From Bradyrhizobium lablabi (lineage in GTDB: Bacteria > Pseudomonadota > Alphaproteobacteria > Rhizobiales > Xanthobacteraceae), in contig NZ_JAFCLN010000003.1 in assembly GCF_018129385.1 (NCBI RefSeq), forward strand, positions 1-64,000: 64,000 bases of DNA. Reading direction: 5' to 3'. The position numbers and the translations under genes are program-made. Numbering within the stretch: position 1 is the first letter of the stretch; each line of letters opens with the position of its first letter. This document shows positions 27,690 to 35,766 of this stretch, piece after piece. The notes under the pieces are model-generated. The model was given only the letters and a program-made list of their open reading frames with translations, ran no database searches and had not been told where the DNA came from.

Positions 27690-28862
27690 ATGACCGCACA
27701 AGAACAACAACATGACGAATATGCCGACATCCGCGACGCGGTTGCAAAACTCTGCGCCCAGTTTCCCGGCGAATACTGGCGCAAGCTCGATCGCGAGATG
27801 GCGTACCCGTCCGACTTCGTCAACGCGCTGACGGAAGCCGGCTATCTCTCGGTGCTGATCCCCGAGGAATATGGCGGCGCGGGGCTGAAGCTTTCCGCGG
27901 CGACCGCAATCCTGGAAGAGATCCATCGCAACGGCTGCAATGCCGGCGCGTGCCACGCCCAGATGTACACCATGGGCACCGTGCTGCGGCACGGCAACGA
28001 CGAACAGAAGGCGAAATGGCTGCCGCAGATCGCCAGCGGCAAGTTGCGCCTACAGGCGTTCGGCGTCACCGAGCCGACCAGTGGCACGGACACCTCCTCG
28101 CTGAAGACGGTGGCGAAGCGCGAAGGCAACGACAGCTATGTCGTCAACGGCCAGAAAATCTGGACCAGCCGCGCCGAATATTCCGACCTGATGGTGCTGC
28201 TCGCTCGCACCACGCCGAAGGAACAGGCGAAGAAGCGGACCGAGGGCCTTTCCGTGTTCCTGGTCGACATGCGCGAGGCGCGCAAGGCCGGGCTTACGAT
28301 CCGCCCGATCCGCACCATGATGAACCATTCCACGACGGAAGTGTTCTTTACCGACATGAAGGTGCCGGCCGAAAACCTGATCGGCGAGGAAGGCAAGGGC
28401 TTTCGCTACATCCTCTCCGGCATGAATGCCGAGCGCATCCTGATCGCGTCGGAATGTATTGGCGATGCCAAATGGTTCATCGGGAAGGCCTCGAACTACG
28501 CCAAGGAGCGCGCCGTGTTCGGCCGTCCGATCGGCCAAAATCAAGGCATCCAGTTCCCGATCGCAAAGGCCTATGCATCGATGCGCGCGGCGGAGCTGAT
28601 GGTGAAGGAAGCCACCCGCAAATATGAAGCCGGGCTCGATTGCGGCGCCGAAGCCAACATGGCCAAGATGCTGGCGGCCGATGCGTCCTGGGAAGCGGCC
28701 AATGCCGCGATCCAGACCCATGGCGGGTTCGGCTTTGCGGAAGAGTACGACGTCGAGCGAAAATTCCGCGAGACGCGGCTCTACCAGGTGGCGCCGATTT
28801 CGACCAATCTGGTGCTATCGTTCATCGCCGAGCATGTGCTCGGCATGCCCCGCTCCTATTGA
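27690..28862 (+). CDS. Acyl-CoA dehydrogenase
   Basis: A 390-residue FAD enzyme. AFGVTEPTSGTD is the flavin/substrate motif and WTSRAEYSDL the second. The usual C-terminal catalytic Glu (YEGT) is replaced by YQVAPIST, while Glu occurs in GMNAERILIA, the same loop used by isovaleryl-CoA dehydrogenase. That points to a branched or C2-substituted acyl-CoA substrate (inference). First gene of an operon with a CoA-transferase and a MaoC-type hydratase. Confidence 0.88.
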   Translation: MTAQEQQHDEYADIRDAVAKLCAQFPGEYWRKLDREMAYPSDFVNALTEAGYLSVLIPEEYGGAGLKLSAATAILEEIHRNGCNAGACHAQMYTMGTVLRHGNDEQKAKWLPQIASGKLRLQAFGVTEPTSGTDTSSLKTVAKREGNDSYVVNGQKIWTSRAEYSDLMVLLARTTPKEQAKKRTEGLSVFLVDMREARKAGLTIRPIRTMMNHSTTEVFFTDMKVPAENLIGEEGKGFRYILSGMNAERILIASECIGDAKWFIGKASNYAKERAVFGRPIGQNQGIQFPIAKAYASMRAAELMVKEATRKYEAGLDCGAEANMAKMLAADASWEAANAAIQTHGGFGFAEEYDVERKFRETRLYQVAPISTNLVLSFIAEHVLGMPRSY

Positions 28863-28871
28863 GAGGCGACC

Positions 28872-30011
28872 ATGCTGCCACTGGAAGGGTTAGTCGTCAT
28901 TGCGGTCGAGCAGGCGGTGGCGGCGCCGTTCTGTTCCTCGCGGCTGGCGGACGCCGGCGCGCATGTCATCAAGATCGAACGCCCCGAGGGCGACTTTGCC
29001 CGCGGCTATGACGCTGCCGCCAAGGGACAGAGCAGCTATTTCGTCTGGCTCAACCGCGGCAAGGACTCGGTGGTGATCGATCTCGCCACCAGGGAAGGCC
29101 GGCAATCCCTCGAAGAGCTGATCGCCAGCGCCGACGTGCTGCTTCAGAATCTCAAGCCCGGCTCGATGGACAAGCTCGGCTTTTCGCTGGAGCGGCTGCG
29201 GCGCGATTATCCCTCGCTGATCACCTGCACCATATCAGGCTATGGCGACGAAGGGCCTTACGCGCACCGCAAGGCCTATGACCTGCTGATCCAGGCCGAG
29301 AGCGGGCTTGCCTCCATCACCGGCGGGCCGGAAGGCGCTTCCCGCGTCGGCATGTCGATCGTCGACGTCGCGACCGGCGCCACGGCGCACGCCTCGATCC
29401 TGGAAGCGCTGATCGGGCGCGGGCGCACCGGCAAGGGCGTCGATATCCGCATCTCCATGTTCGACGTGATGGCGGACTGGTGCACCGTTCCGCTGCTCAA
29501 TGCCGAGAACGGCAAACCGCCGCAGCGCATGGGCCTCGCCCATCCCTCGGTCGCGCCCTACGGCGTGTTCCGCTCGAAGGACGGCAAGGACATCCTGATC
29601 TCGATCCAGAGCGAACGCGAATGGAAGGTGTTCTGCGCCAAGGTGATGAGCCAGCCCGACCTGCCGAGCGATCCGCGCTTCGTCAACAATGTAGCGCGCG
29701 TGCACAACCGTGCGGACACCGATAAGGCCGTGGCCGACAGCTTTGGCAAGCTGACGCGCGATGAACTGCTGGCGAAGCTCGCGGATGCGGACATCGCGTT
29801 CGCCGAAGTAAATTCGATGGACGATCTTTCCAGGCATCCGCATCTGCGCCGCATCGAGGTCGACACGCCGAACGGCAAGGTCAGCTATCCCGCCCCGGCC
29901 ATGATGGTGGTCGGCCAACCGCGTCAATATCGCGGTGTGCCTGCCGTCGGCCAACATCACGAACTGCCCAAGAAAATGCTGAAGGCGCAACCGGTCAGGA
30001 AATCCTCATGA
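28872..30011 (+). CDS. CaiB/BaiF-type CoA-transferase
   Basis: A family III CoA-transferase of 379 residues. The N-terminal Rossmann segment (LVVIAVEQAVAAPFCSSRLADAGAHVIKIE) and KAYDLLIQAESGL, where the catalytic Asp forms the mixed anhydride, are both present. Members close to this form act on C4-C5 dicarboxylates (succinyl-CoA donor to malate, mesaconate or itaconate). The gene starts 9 bases after the dehydrogenase and overlaps the hydratase start by 4 bases (ATGA), so it is one operon. Confidence 0.88.
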   Translation: MLPLEGLVVIAVEQAVAAPFCSSRLADAGAHVIKIERPEGDFARGYDAAAKGQSSYFVWLNRGKDSVVIDLATREGRQSLEELIASADVLLQNLKPGSMDKLGFSLERLRRDYPSLITCTISGYGDEGPYAHRKAYDLLIQAESGLASITGGPEGASRVGMSIVDVATGATAHASILEALIGRGRTGKGVDIRISMFDVMADWCTVPLLNAENGKPPQRMGLAHPSVAPYGVFRSKDGKDILISIQSEREWKVFCAKVMSQPDLPSDPRFVNNVARVHNRADTDKAVADSFGKLTRDELLAKLADADIAFAEVNSMDDLSRHPHLRRIEVDTPNGKVSYPAPAMMVVGQPRQYRGVPAVGQHHELPKKMLKAQPVRKSS

Positions 30012-30877
30012 GTGCTCCCGCCATCGCGGGCGAGAAGCCCGACATCGAACATCTCAGGCAATGGATCGGCCGCACCGAGGAAGCGACCGACGTCGTCACC
30101 GCGCAGCTCGTAAAAGGCCTGCGTGCAACGCTGTTTCAGGAGATCGGGCAACCGAAGGCGGGCGATGCCGCGCCGTTCACCACGCATTGGTGCCTGGCGC
30201 CGCCGGTGTTTCCGATGTCGCAGCTCAGCCAGGACGGCCATCCGACCCGCGGCGGCTTTCTGCCGCCGGTGCCGTTGCCGCGCCGGATGTGGGCCGGCGG
30301 CGAGCTGGAAATTTTTGAAGCCCTGCGCGTCGGCGACGAGGTGAAACGCTCGTCACGTATCTCTGATGTGACGCTGAAGAGCGGCTCCACCGGCACGCTG
30401 TGCTTCGTCGCGGTCCACCATGAGATCACGACACCGCGCGGCACGGCGATCAAGGAGCGCCACGACATCGTCTATCGCGAGGCGACGAGCGGACCGCAAG
30501 TTGCGCCGAAGGCCGCGCCCGCGCCGCCGTCCGCAAAACATCGCGAGAGCCACATGGCCGATGAAGTGCTGCTGTTTCGCTATTCGGCGCTAACGTTCAA
30601 CGGCCACCGCATCCATTACGACCGCGACTACGTCACCAAGGTCGAGGGCTATCCGGGCCTGATCTTCCACGGCCCGTTGCAGGCGTCGTTCATCATCGAG
30701 TTCGCGGCGAAGCTGCACGGCGGCCAGCCGCCGAAAAAATTCGTCTATCGCGGATTGCAGCCGCTGTTCGAGGGCAGCGAGTTCTCGGTCAACGCCAATG
30801 AAAATGAAGGTGGCATGGAGCTTTGGACCGCAAACTCGGCTGGACAGGCGACCATGAAGGGCCAGGCAACGTGGTAG
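30008..30877 (+). CDS. MaoC/FAS1-like hydratase (itaconyl- or mesaconyl-C4-CoA hydratase-like)
   Basis: A 289-residue double-hotdog hydratase. The C-terminal half holds YSALTFNGHRIHYDRDY, the active-site signature of the HTD2/mesaconyl-C4-CoA hydratase branch; the N-terminal half is the FAS1-like dehydratase domain. Known relatives hydrate mesaconyl-C4-CoA, 3-methylfumaryl-CoA or itaconyl-CoA. With the CoA-transferase just upstream, the pair would activate and hydrate a C5 unsaturated dicarboxylate. A palindromic repeat begins 3 bases after the stop. Confidence 0.85.
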   Translation: MSAPAIAGEKPDIEHLRQWIGRTEEATDVVTAQLVKGLRATLFQEIGQPKAGDAAPFTTHWCLAPPVFPMSQLSQDGHPTRGGFLPPVPLPRRMWAGGELEIFEALRVGDEVKRSSRISDVTLKSGSTGTLCFVAVHHEITTPRGTAIKERHDIVYREATSGPQVAPKAAPAPPSAKHRESHMADEVLLFRYSALTFNGHRIHYDRDYVTKVEGYPGLIFHGPLQASFIIEFAAKLHGGQPPKKFVYRGLQPLFEGSEFSVNANENEGGMELWTANSAGQATMKGQATW

Positions 30878-30879
30878 CC

Positions 30880-30974
30880 CCACCGTCATTGCGAGCGAAG
30901 CGAAGCAATCCAGCTTCGCTTCGCCGCAAGGAAGCTGGATTGCTTCGTCGCTTCGCTCCTCGCAATGACGGTGG
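30880..30974. repeat. Large palindromic repeat, family C (CGTCATTGCGAG type)
   Basis: The left arm CCACCGTCATTGCGAG... and the right arm ...CTCGCAATGACGGTGG are inverted copies over about 40 bases each, with small indels around a short centre. This is a REP-like element of a kind widely scattered in bacteria, including Bradyrhizobium. It lies directly between the hydratase stop and the decarboxylase start and could fold in the mRNA. Confidence 0.8.
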
Positions 30975-30997
30975 AAGCTTTTTCGAGAGTCACTGAA

Positions 30998-32629
30998 ATG
31001 TCGTCGTCCCGTAAGCCTGCCAAAGCCACCGCCAAATCCGTCACAGTCAAGGACGCCACCTTCGGGCTGCTGCGCGCGTTCGGCGTCAAAAAAGTCTTCG
31101 GCAATCCCGGCTCGACCGAATTGCCGTTCCTCAGCGACTGGCCCGATGACATCGACTACGTGCTGGGCCTTCAGGAATCCTCCGTCGTCGGCATGGCCGA
31201 CGGTTATGCGCAGGCCACCCGCAACGCCGCCTTCGTCAACCTGCATTCGGCGGCCGGCGTCGGCCACGCCATGGGCAACATCTTCAACGCCTATCGCAAC
31301 CAGACCCCCGTCGTGATCATCGCGGGCCAGCAGTCCCGCTCGATCATGCCGTTGCAGCCTTTTCTGTTTTCCGAACGCGCGGCGGAATTTCCGCAGCCTT
31401 ACGTCAAATACGGCATCGAGCCCGCGCGGGCCGAAGACGTGCCGGCGGCAATCGCACGCGCCTACTATGTGGCGATGCAGCCACCGTGCGGGCCGACCTT
31501 TGTTTCGGTGCCGATCGACGACTGGACCCATGCGACAGCGCCGGTCGAGGCCCGTAGCGTCAGCCGCGAGCTCGGCCCCGAGCCGGGCGCGATCAAGGCG
31601 CTCGCCGCAGCGCTCGCCGACAGCAAGCGACCTGCCTTTGTGGTCGGCCCCGGCGTTGATCGCGCAGAGGCCGTCGATCTCATGGTTGATGTGGCGGAGA
31701 AAGCAAAGGCCGCGGTGTGGGCGAGCCCATTCTCGGCGCGCTGCTCGTTTCCGGAGCGGCATCCGCAATTTGCGGGTTTCCTGCATGCCTCACCGGGACA
31801 GCTTTCCGATGCGCTGCGCGATCACGATCTCGTCGTCGTGGTCGGCGCGCCGGTCTTCACCTTTCATGTCGAGGGCCATGCCTCGATCTTCGACGGCGCG
31901 ACGACGATTTTCCAGATCACCGACGATCCGACCGCGGCGGCGATCACGCCCACGGGCACCAGCATCATCGGCACGATGAAGCCGGCGCTGTCCGCGCTGC
32001 TCGGGCAATTGGCCGAAACAAGGCGCGCGACGCCGGCCGGTCGCGTGTTGCCGTCTGCGCCATCGGCCGGCGATCCGATCCCGGTCGAATTTTTGCTGCA
32101 TAAGCTTGCAGCGGCGATGCCGGATAATGCCGTGCTGGTCGAGGAAGCGCCCTCGCATCGCCCATTGATGCAAAAATTCATGCCGATGCGCGGGCAGGAT
32201 AGTTTTTACACCATGGCCAGCGGCGGCCTCGGCTACAGCCTGCCGGCTTCGGTCGGCATGGCGCTGGGCCGTCCGGGTGCGCGCACCGTCTGCCTGATCG
32301 GCGACGGCTCGGCGATGTATTCGATCCAGGCGCTGTGGACGGCGGCGCAACGCAAGCTGCCGCTCACCGTCGTCGTCATCAACAATCAGGGCTACGGCGC
32401 GATGCGCTCGTTCAGCCAGGTGATGCAGGTGCGCAACGTGCCCGGCATTGAGCTACCGGGTCTTGATTTCGCAAAGCTTGCACAAGGCCATGGCTGCGAC
32501 GCGGTGCGGGTGACAAAGTCCTCCGAACTCGCTGCGGCACTGAAGCGCGGGCTTGCGCATGACGGCACCAGCCTGATCGAGGTGATCGTGGATTCGGCGG
32601 TGCCGCTGCTCTACACGAAGAAGGACTAG
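30998..32629 (+). CDS. mdlC: Benzoylformate decarboxylase
   Basis: A 543-residue ThDP enzyme that converts benzoylformate to benzaldehyde and CO2. Active-site residues of Pseudomonas putida benzoylformate decarboxylase are matched: Ser39 in GNPGSTELPF, Glu60 in LQESSVVG, His83 in LHSAAGVGH and His290 in GAPVFTFH; the ThDP motif is GDGSAMYSIQALW...VINN. The ATG at 30998 is preferred to one at 30965, which lies inside the repeat. No mandelate racemase or dehydrogenase is adjacent. It overlaps the convergent tetR end by 4 bases. Confidence 0.87.
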   Translation: MSSSRKPAKATAKSVTVKDATFGLLRAFGVKKVFGNPGSTELPFLSDWPDDIDYVLGLQESSVVGMADGYAQATRNAAFVNLHSAAGVGHAMGNIFNAYRNQTPVVIIAGQQSRSIMPLQPFLFSERAAEFPQPYVKYGIEPARAEDVPAAIARAYYVAMQPPCGPTFVSVPIDDWTHATAPVEARSVSRELGPEPGAIKALAAALADSKRPAFVVGPGVDRAEAVDLMVDVAEKAKAAVWASPFSARCSFPERHPQFAGFLHASPGQLSDALRDHDLVVVVGAPVFTFHVEGHASIFDGATTIFQITDDPTAAAITPTGTSIIGTMKPALSALLGQLAETRRATPAGRVLPSAPSAGDPIPVEFLLHKLAAAMPDNAVLVEEAPSHRPLMQKFMPMRGQDSFYTMASGGLGYSLPASVGMALGRPGARTVCLIGDGSAMYSIQALWTAAQRKLPLTVVVINNQGYGAMRSFSQVMQVRNVPGIELPGLDFAKLAQGHGCDAVRVTKSSELAAALKRGLAHDGTSLIEVIVDSAVPLLYTKKD

Positions 32630-33375
32630 GCTGCGAGCGCCGAGAGATCGGCGGGCAGCATCCGCTTGAATAGCGCGAGCATTTTGCGCGCATCCTTTGG
32701 CGGCAAGGTGATCGCGTGGCGCACGGCGGCGGCGATCAGGGTCATGGTCAATCGCGCAAAAGCTTCCAGCGCCGGTTTTGGTGCATCCGCGGCGATACCG
32801 CGCAGGGCAGCTGATAACAGGCCCGCAAGATAGGCCACATCCTCCTCGTCAAGTTTCTGCAGCGCGCGGTCGGCCTGCGTGGCCTGCCAGATATCGCGCA
32901 TCACTGATACGTCGGTGAACATCCGATAATAGCTGTCGGTGATGCGGCAAAGTGCGGGATGCAGGTCAGCGGCCGTCTTCATCACGGACAGATCGCGCGC
33001 CACGCAGTCGCGCCCGACCGCGTTGTAGCGTTCCGCCAGCGTGCCGATGATCGCCGTCTTGTCGGGAAAATATTGGTAGAGCGAGCCGAAGGCGACGCCG
33101 GTGCGCTCGACGATGTCGCTCATGCGAAAGGCTTCGCTGCCTTTTTCGGTGAGGATTTCCGCCGCGGTCGCAAGGATCAGTTCGAAGCGGTCGCGGCTGC
33201 GCTTCTGGACCGGAACCAGCCGGGCCAGAGCCTTTTCCGTTCCGATTGAATCGGAACGGGGCTCTGTTCTTTTGTTTTGACGCGTTTTCTTCACGCGAAC
33301 CGGCTCCCACTTCGCTTGAAAACGCTTTGGCGGTGATTGTTCCGTCTCCTTCGCTTCCGCCTTCTTCCGCGACAT
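32626..33375 (-). CDS. TetR/AcrR-family repressor
   Basis: A 249-residue repressor with an unusual basic N-terminal extension (about 60 residues rich in Lys/Arg) before the TetR helix-turn-helix (ILATAAEILTEKGSEAFRMSDIVERTGVAFGSLYQYFPDK). The variable C-terminal half binds an unknown ligand. GGAGGAAGG precedes the ATG at 33375, supporting this start. It is divergent from the DUF1772 gene, with an inverted repeat between them. Confidence 0.88.
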   Translation of the reverse strand: MSRKKAEAKETEQSPPKRFQAKWEPVRVKKTRQNKRTEPRSDSIGTEKALARLVPVQKRSRDRFELILATAAEILTEKGSEAFRMSDIVERTGVAFGSLYQYFPDKTAIIGTLAERYNAVGRDCVARDLSVMKTAADLHPALCRITDSYYRMFTDVSVMRDIWQATQADRALQKLDEEDVAYLAGLLSAALRGIAADAPKPALEAFARLTMTLIAAAVRHAITLPPKDARKMLALFKRMLPADLSALAA

Positions 33376-33433
33376 GACGTCCTTCCTCCAATCAGGCCTT
33401 GACGGATTAAATACGAGAGTTTATCGCTTTTGT

Positions 33434-33456
33434 AAATACGATAATTCCTCGTATTT
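33434..33456. promoter_or_regulatory. TetR-type operator (AAATACGA-N7-TCGTATTT)
   Basis: A perfect 8-bp inverted repeat, AAATACGA (33434-33441) and TCGTATTT (33449-33456), with a 7-bp spacer. An additional matching half-site AAATACGAG occurs at 33409-33417. It lies between the divergent tetR and DUF1772 genes and abuts the GGAG ribosome binding site of the latter, so repressor bound here should block both promoters. Binding is inferred from position and symmetry. Confidence 0.7.
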
Positions 33457-33467
33457 GGAGATCGCCA

Positions 33468-33950
33468 ATGCAATACGTCGTCACTGCCCTGTTGTGGCTT
33501 TCCGCCATCGGATGCGGCCTGCTTGCGGGGCTCTATTTTGCATTCTCGACCTTCATCATGACCGCGCTCGGCCGCATCGACCAGGCCGCCGGCATTGCGG
33601 CGATGAACTCGATCAACAAGGTGATCGTGCAGTCGCTGTTCCTGCCCGTATTCCTCGGATCGACCGCAACCTGCCTGCTGCTCGCGGTGCTGGGGCTGAT
33701 CCGGTGGAACGAACCCGGCGCGCTGGCAATGATCGCCGGCGGGCTGCTTTATGTGGTCGGCATGTTCGTCGTGACGATGGTATTCAACGTTCCCCTCAAC
33801 AACGCGCTTGCGGCGGTCAATCTCGCCAGCCCCGAGGCGCAGGTGCTGTGGACACGCTATCTCAGCGACTGGACCTTCTGGAATCACGTGCGGACAATCG
33901 CTTCCACGCTGGCCTTTGCGCTGCTCATCGCGGCAATCACGGCGCGGTGA
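33468..33950 (+). CDS. DUF1772 integral membrane protein
   Basis: A 160-residue protein with four predicted membrane helices (about residues 7-30, 58-79, 84-104, 138-156). The segment GLYFAFSTFIMTALGR followed by NVPLNNALAAV is characteristic of DUF1772 proteins, some of which are related to fungal anthrone oxygenases. The function in bacteria is unknown. Its divergent TetR neighbour and shared operator make it a likely regulated target. GGAGAT precedes the ATG. Confidence 0.85.
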   Translation: MQYVVTALLWLSAIGCGLLAGLYFAFSTFIMTALGRIDQAAGIAAMNSINKVIVQSLFLPVFLGSTATCLLLAVLGLIRWNEPGALAMIAGGLLYVVGMFVVTMVFNVPLNNALAAVNLASPEAQVLWTRYLSDWTFWNHVRTIASTLAFALLIAAITAR

Positions 33951-33954
33951 CAGA

Positions 33955-34054
33955 CCTCATCCTGAGGAGGCGCGCTAGCGCCGTCTCGAAGGATGGCGAC
34001 ATCGGGACCGGGGCCTCATGGTTCGAGAGGCGTTTCGCGCTCCTCACCATGAGG
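33955..34054. repeat. Palindromic intergenic repeat, family B, copy 2
   Basis: Arms CCTCATCCTGAGGAGGCGC... (33955-33996) and ...GCTCCTCACCATGAGG (34015-34054) are inverted and match the element at 18201-18319. It fills the gap between the DUF1772 gene and the convergent SDR gene. Confidence 0.7.
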
Positions 34055-34059
34055 GTTTG

Positions 34060-34854
34060 CTACTTCCCGTACGTCTCGCGCATCTTCGCCTGGATCTTCG
34101 CCATGCCCGCGATCCAGCGGTCGTAATTCTCGGTCTTCTTGCGCATATAGCCGAGCACCTGCGGGTGCGGCAGGATCACAAAGGTCTCCTGCTCGAGGCC
34201 GGCGAGAACGTCCTGCGCGACCTGCTCGGGCGAGAGATCGCCGTCGCCGGATTGCGGGCCCTTCGGGATCGAGCGCAGCATGTTGGTGTCGACGCCCTGC
34301 GGGCACAGGATCGAAACCTTGATGCCGTCCGCCCGGTGCGAGATCGCGAGATTCTCGGCAAAGCCGACCGCGCCATGCTTGGTCGCCGAATAGGCCGGGC
34401 TGCCGACCTGCGACAGCAGTCCCGCCGCAGAAATCGTATTCAGAAAATAGCCGCCGCCACGCGCCTTGTAACGCGGGATCAGGTGCCGCGCCGCATAGAC
34501 ATGCGCCATGACGTGAACGGCCCAGCTTCGCTGCCAGGGCTCGTCGGAATCGCCGCCCGCGTTCACCGACACCGGATCGAAACCGCCGCCGATGCCGGCA
34601 TTGGAACAGAACAGCGCGATCGGGCCGAACTGCTTTTCGGTCTCCTCGATGACGTGGGCGATGTCCTTTTCCTTGCCGACGTCGCATTTGAACGCTGCGC
34701 CGTCGATCGATCCGGCCACGGCACGCGCGGCGTTGGGATCGATATCGGCGACCACTACTTTAGCGGCGCCGGCGCGGTGAAAGGCCTCGCACATGGCGCG
34801 TCCAATGCCGTTACCACCGCCCGTGACGACGACGACCTTGCCGGCCACCTGCAT
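34060..34854 (-). CDS. Short-chain dehydrogenase/reductase
   Basis: A classical SDR of 264 residues. The cofactor motif is TGGGNGIGRA, CSNAGIGGG is the strand-4 motif, and the catalytic Tyr/Lys are in YSATKHG, preceded by NTISAAG with the Ser. An Asp after strand 2 (VADIDPN) suggests NAD(H) preference. The substrate is unknown. The C-terminal extension (about 40 residues) is longer than in minimal family members. Same strand as the hemolysin III-like gene upstream. Confidence 0.88.
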   Translation of the reverse strand: MQVAGKVVVVTGGGNGIGRAMCEAFHRAGAAKVVVADIDPNAARAVAGSIDGAAFKCDVGKEKDIAHVIEETEKQFGPIALFCSNAGIGGGFDPVSVNAGGDSDEPWQRSWAVHVMAHVYAARHLIPRYKARGGGYFLNTISAAGLLSQVGSPAYSATKHGAVGFAENLAISHRADGIKVSILCPQGVDTNMLRSIPKGPQSGDGDLSPEQVAQDVLAGLEQETFVILPHPQVLGYMRKKTENYDRWIAGMAKIQAKMRETYGK

Positions 34855-34903
34855 CGCTCCCTCCCGCGCTTTCTTGTCTTTGTTCGGCCGGCTTTATTAT
34901 CGC

Positions 34904-35599
34904 TCACTTCAGGACGATGTCGAGCACCGCCGTGTAGTGACAGGCCGCGCCGCACAGCACAAAACCGTGCCAGATCGCATTCTGGAAGCGCAACCGCTGC
35001 CAGGTGTGGAACACCACGCCAAGGCTGTAGAGGATCCCGCCTGCGATGACGAAGCCAATCGCCATGGCCGGCAGGGCTTTCACGACGGAATCATAGAGCA
35101 TCAGGCCGCTCCAGCCCATGACAAGATAGAGCCCGACCGAGAGCCGGTCGAACCGCCCGGGATATCGCAGCTTCAGCACGATGCCGCCGATCGCGGCGCA
35201 CCACACCCCGATCAGCAGCGCAATCGCCAGCAGGCTCCCTTTCACCTCCATGATGAACGGTGTGTAGGTCGCAGCAATCAGCATATAGATCGCCGAATGG
35301 TCGAAGCGGCGCAGCAGCCACTTGGCGCGCGAGACCGGCCACAGATTGTAGGTGGCCGACAGGCCGAACATCGCAAGCAATCCAGCGACATAGATCGACG
35401 ACACCACGATATCGAGCGGCGTGGCATAGACGGAGGCGAGCACGATCAGGACGGTGGCGGCGACCAGCCCGAAGCAGATGCCGACCGCATGGATGACGCC
35501 GTCCGCGATCAGTTCGGCACGATCGTAGTTCCAATGCATCGCATCGGCGGCGGCATGGAACGAGTTGGAAGCAAGTTGCTTCAATCTGAAAACGGTCAT
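34904..35599 (-). CDS. Hemolysin III/PAQR-family membrane protein
   Basis: A 231-residue protein with seven predicted membrane helices. YDRAELIADGVIHAVGICF is the conserved N-terminal segment with its His, RRFDHSAIYMLIAATYTPF is the central motif, and FQNAIWHGFVLCGAACHY the C-terminal zinc-site region of the PAQR/YqfA family. Bacterial members affect membrane lipid fluidity or are of unknown function. The ATG at 35599 is chosen, although an in-frame GTG at 35650 remains possible. Confidence 0.86.
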   Translation of the reverse strand: MTVFRLKQLASNSFHAAADAMHWNYDRAELIADGVIHAVGICFGLVAATVLIVLASVYATPLDIVVSSIYVAGLLAMFGLSATYNLWPVSRAKWLLRRFDHSAIYMLIAATYTPFIMEVKGSLLAIALLIGVWCAAIGGIVLKLRYPGRFDRLSVGLYLVMGWSGLMLYDSVVKALPAMAIGFVIAGGILYSLGVVFHTWQRLRFQNAIWHGFVLCGAACHYTAVLDIVLK

Positions 35600-35766
35600 G
35601 GCGGCTCGCGCTGTCCTTGCCCTTGGGAGCGGATAGATCATGGATATCACGGGGTCAACGAAGCGTTCATGAACGGACTTGCCATCTCCTGCTTGATTTT
35701 GGCCAGTTAATCGCCACTTTGTTGTTCTTTCGGCACATTGCCTCTCACGTGAGCACCCCTCCCCGC

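Noticed and set aside
30965..30997. Upstream ATG extending benzoylformate decarboxylase by 11 residues
   Set aside because: The codon lies inside the palindromic repeat; the ATG at 30998 is closer to the family start and has a GAGAG element.
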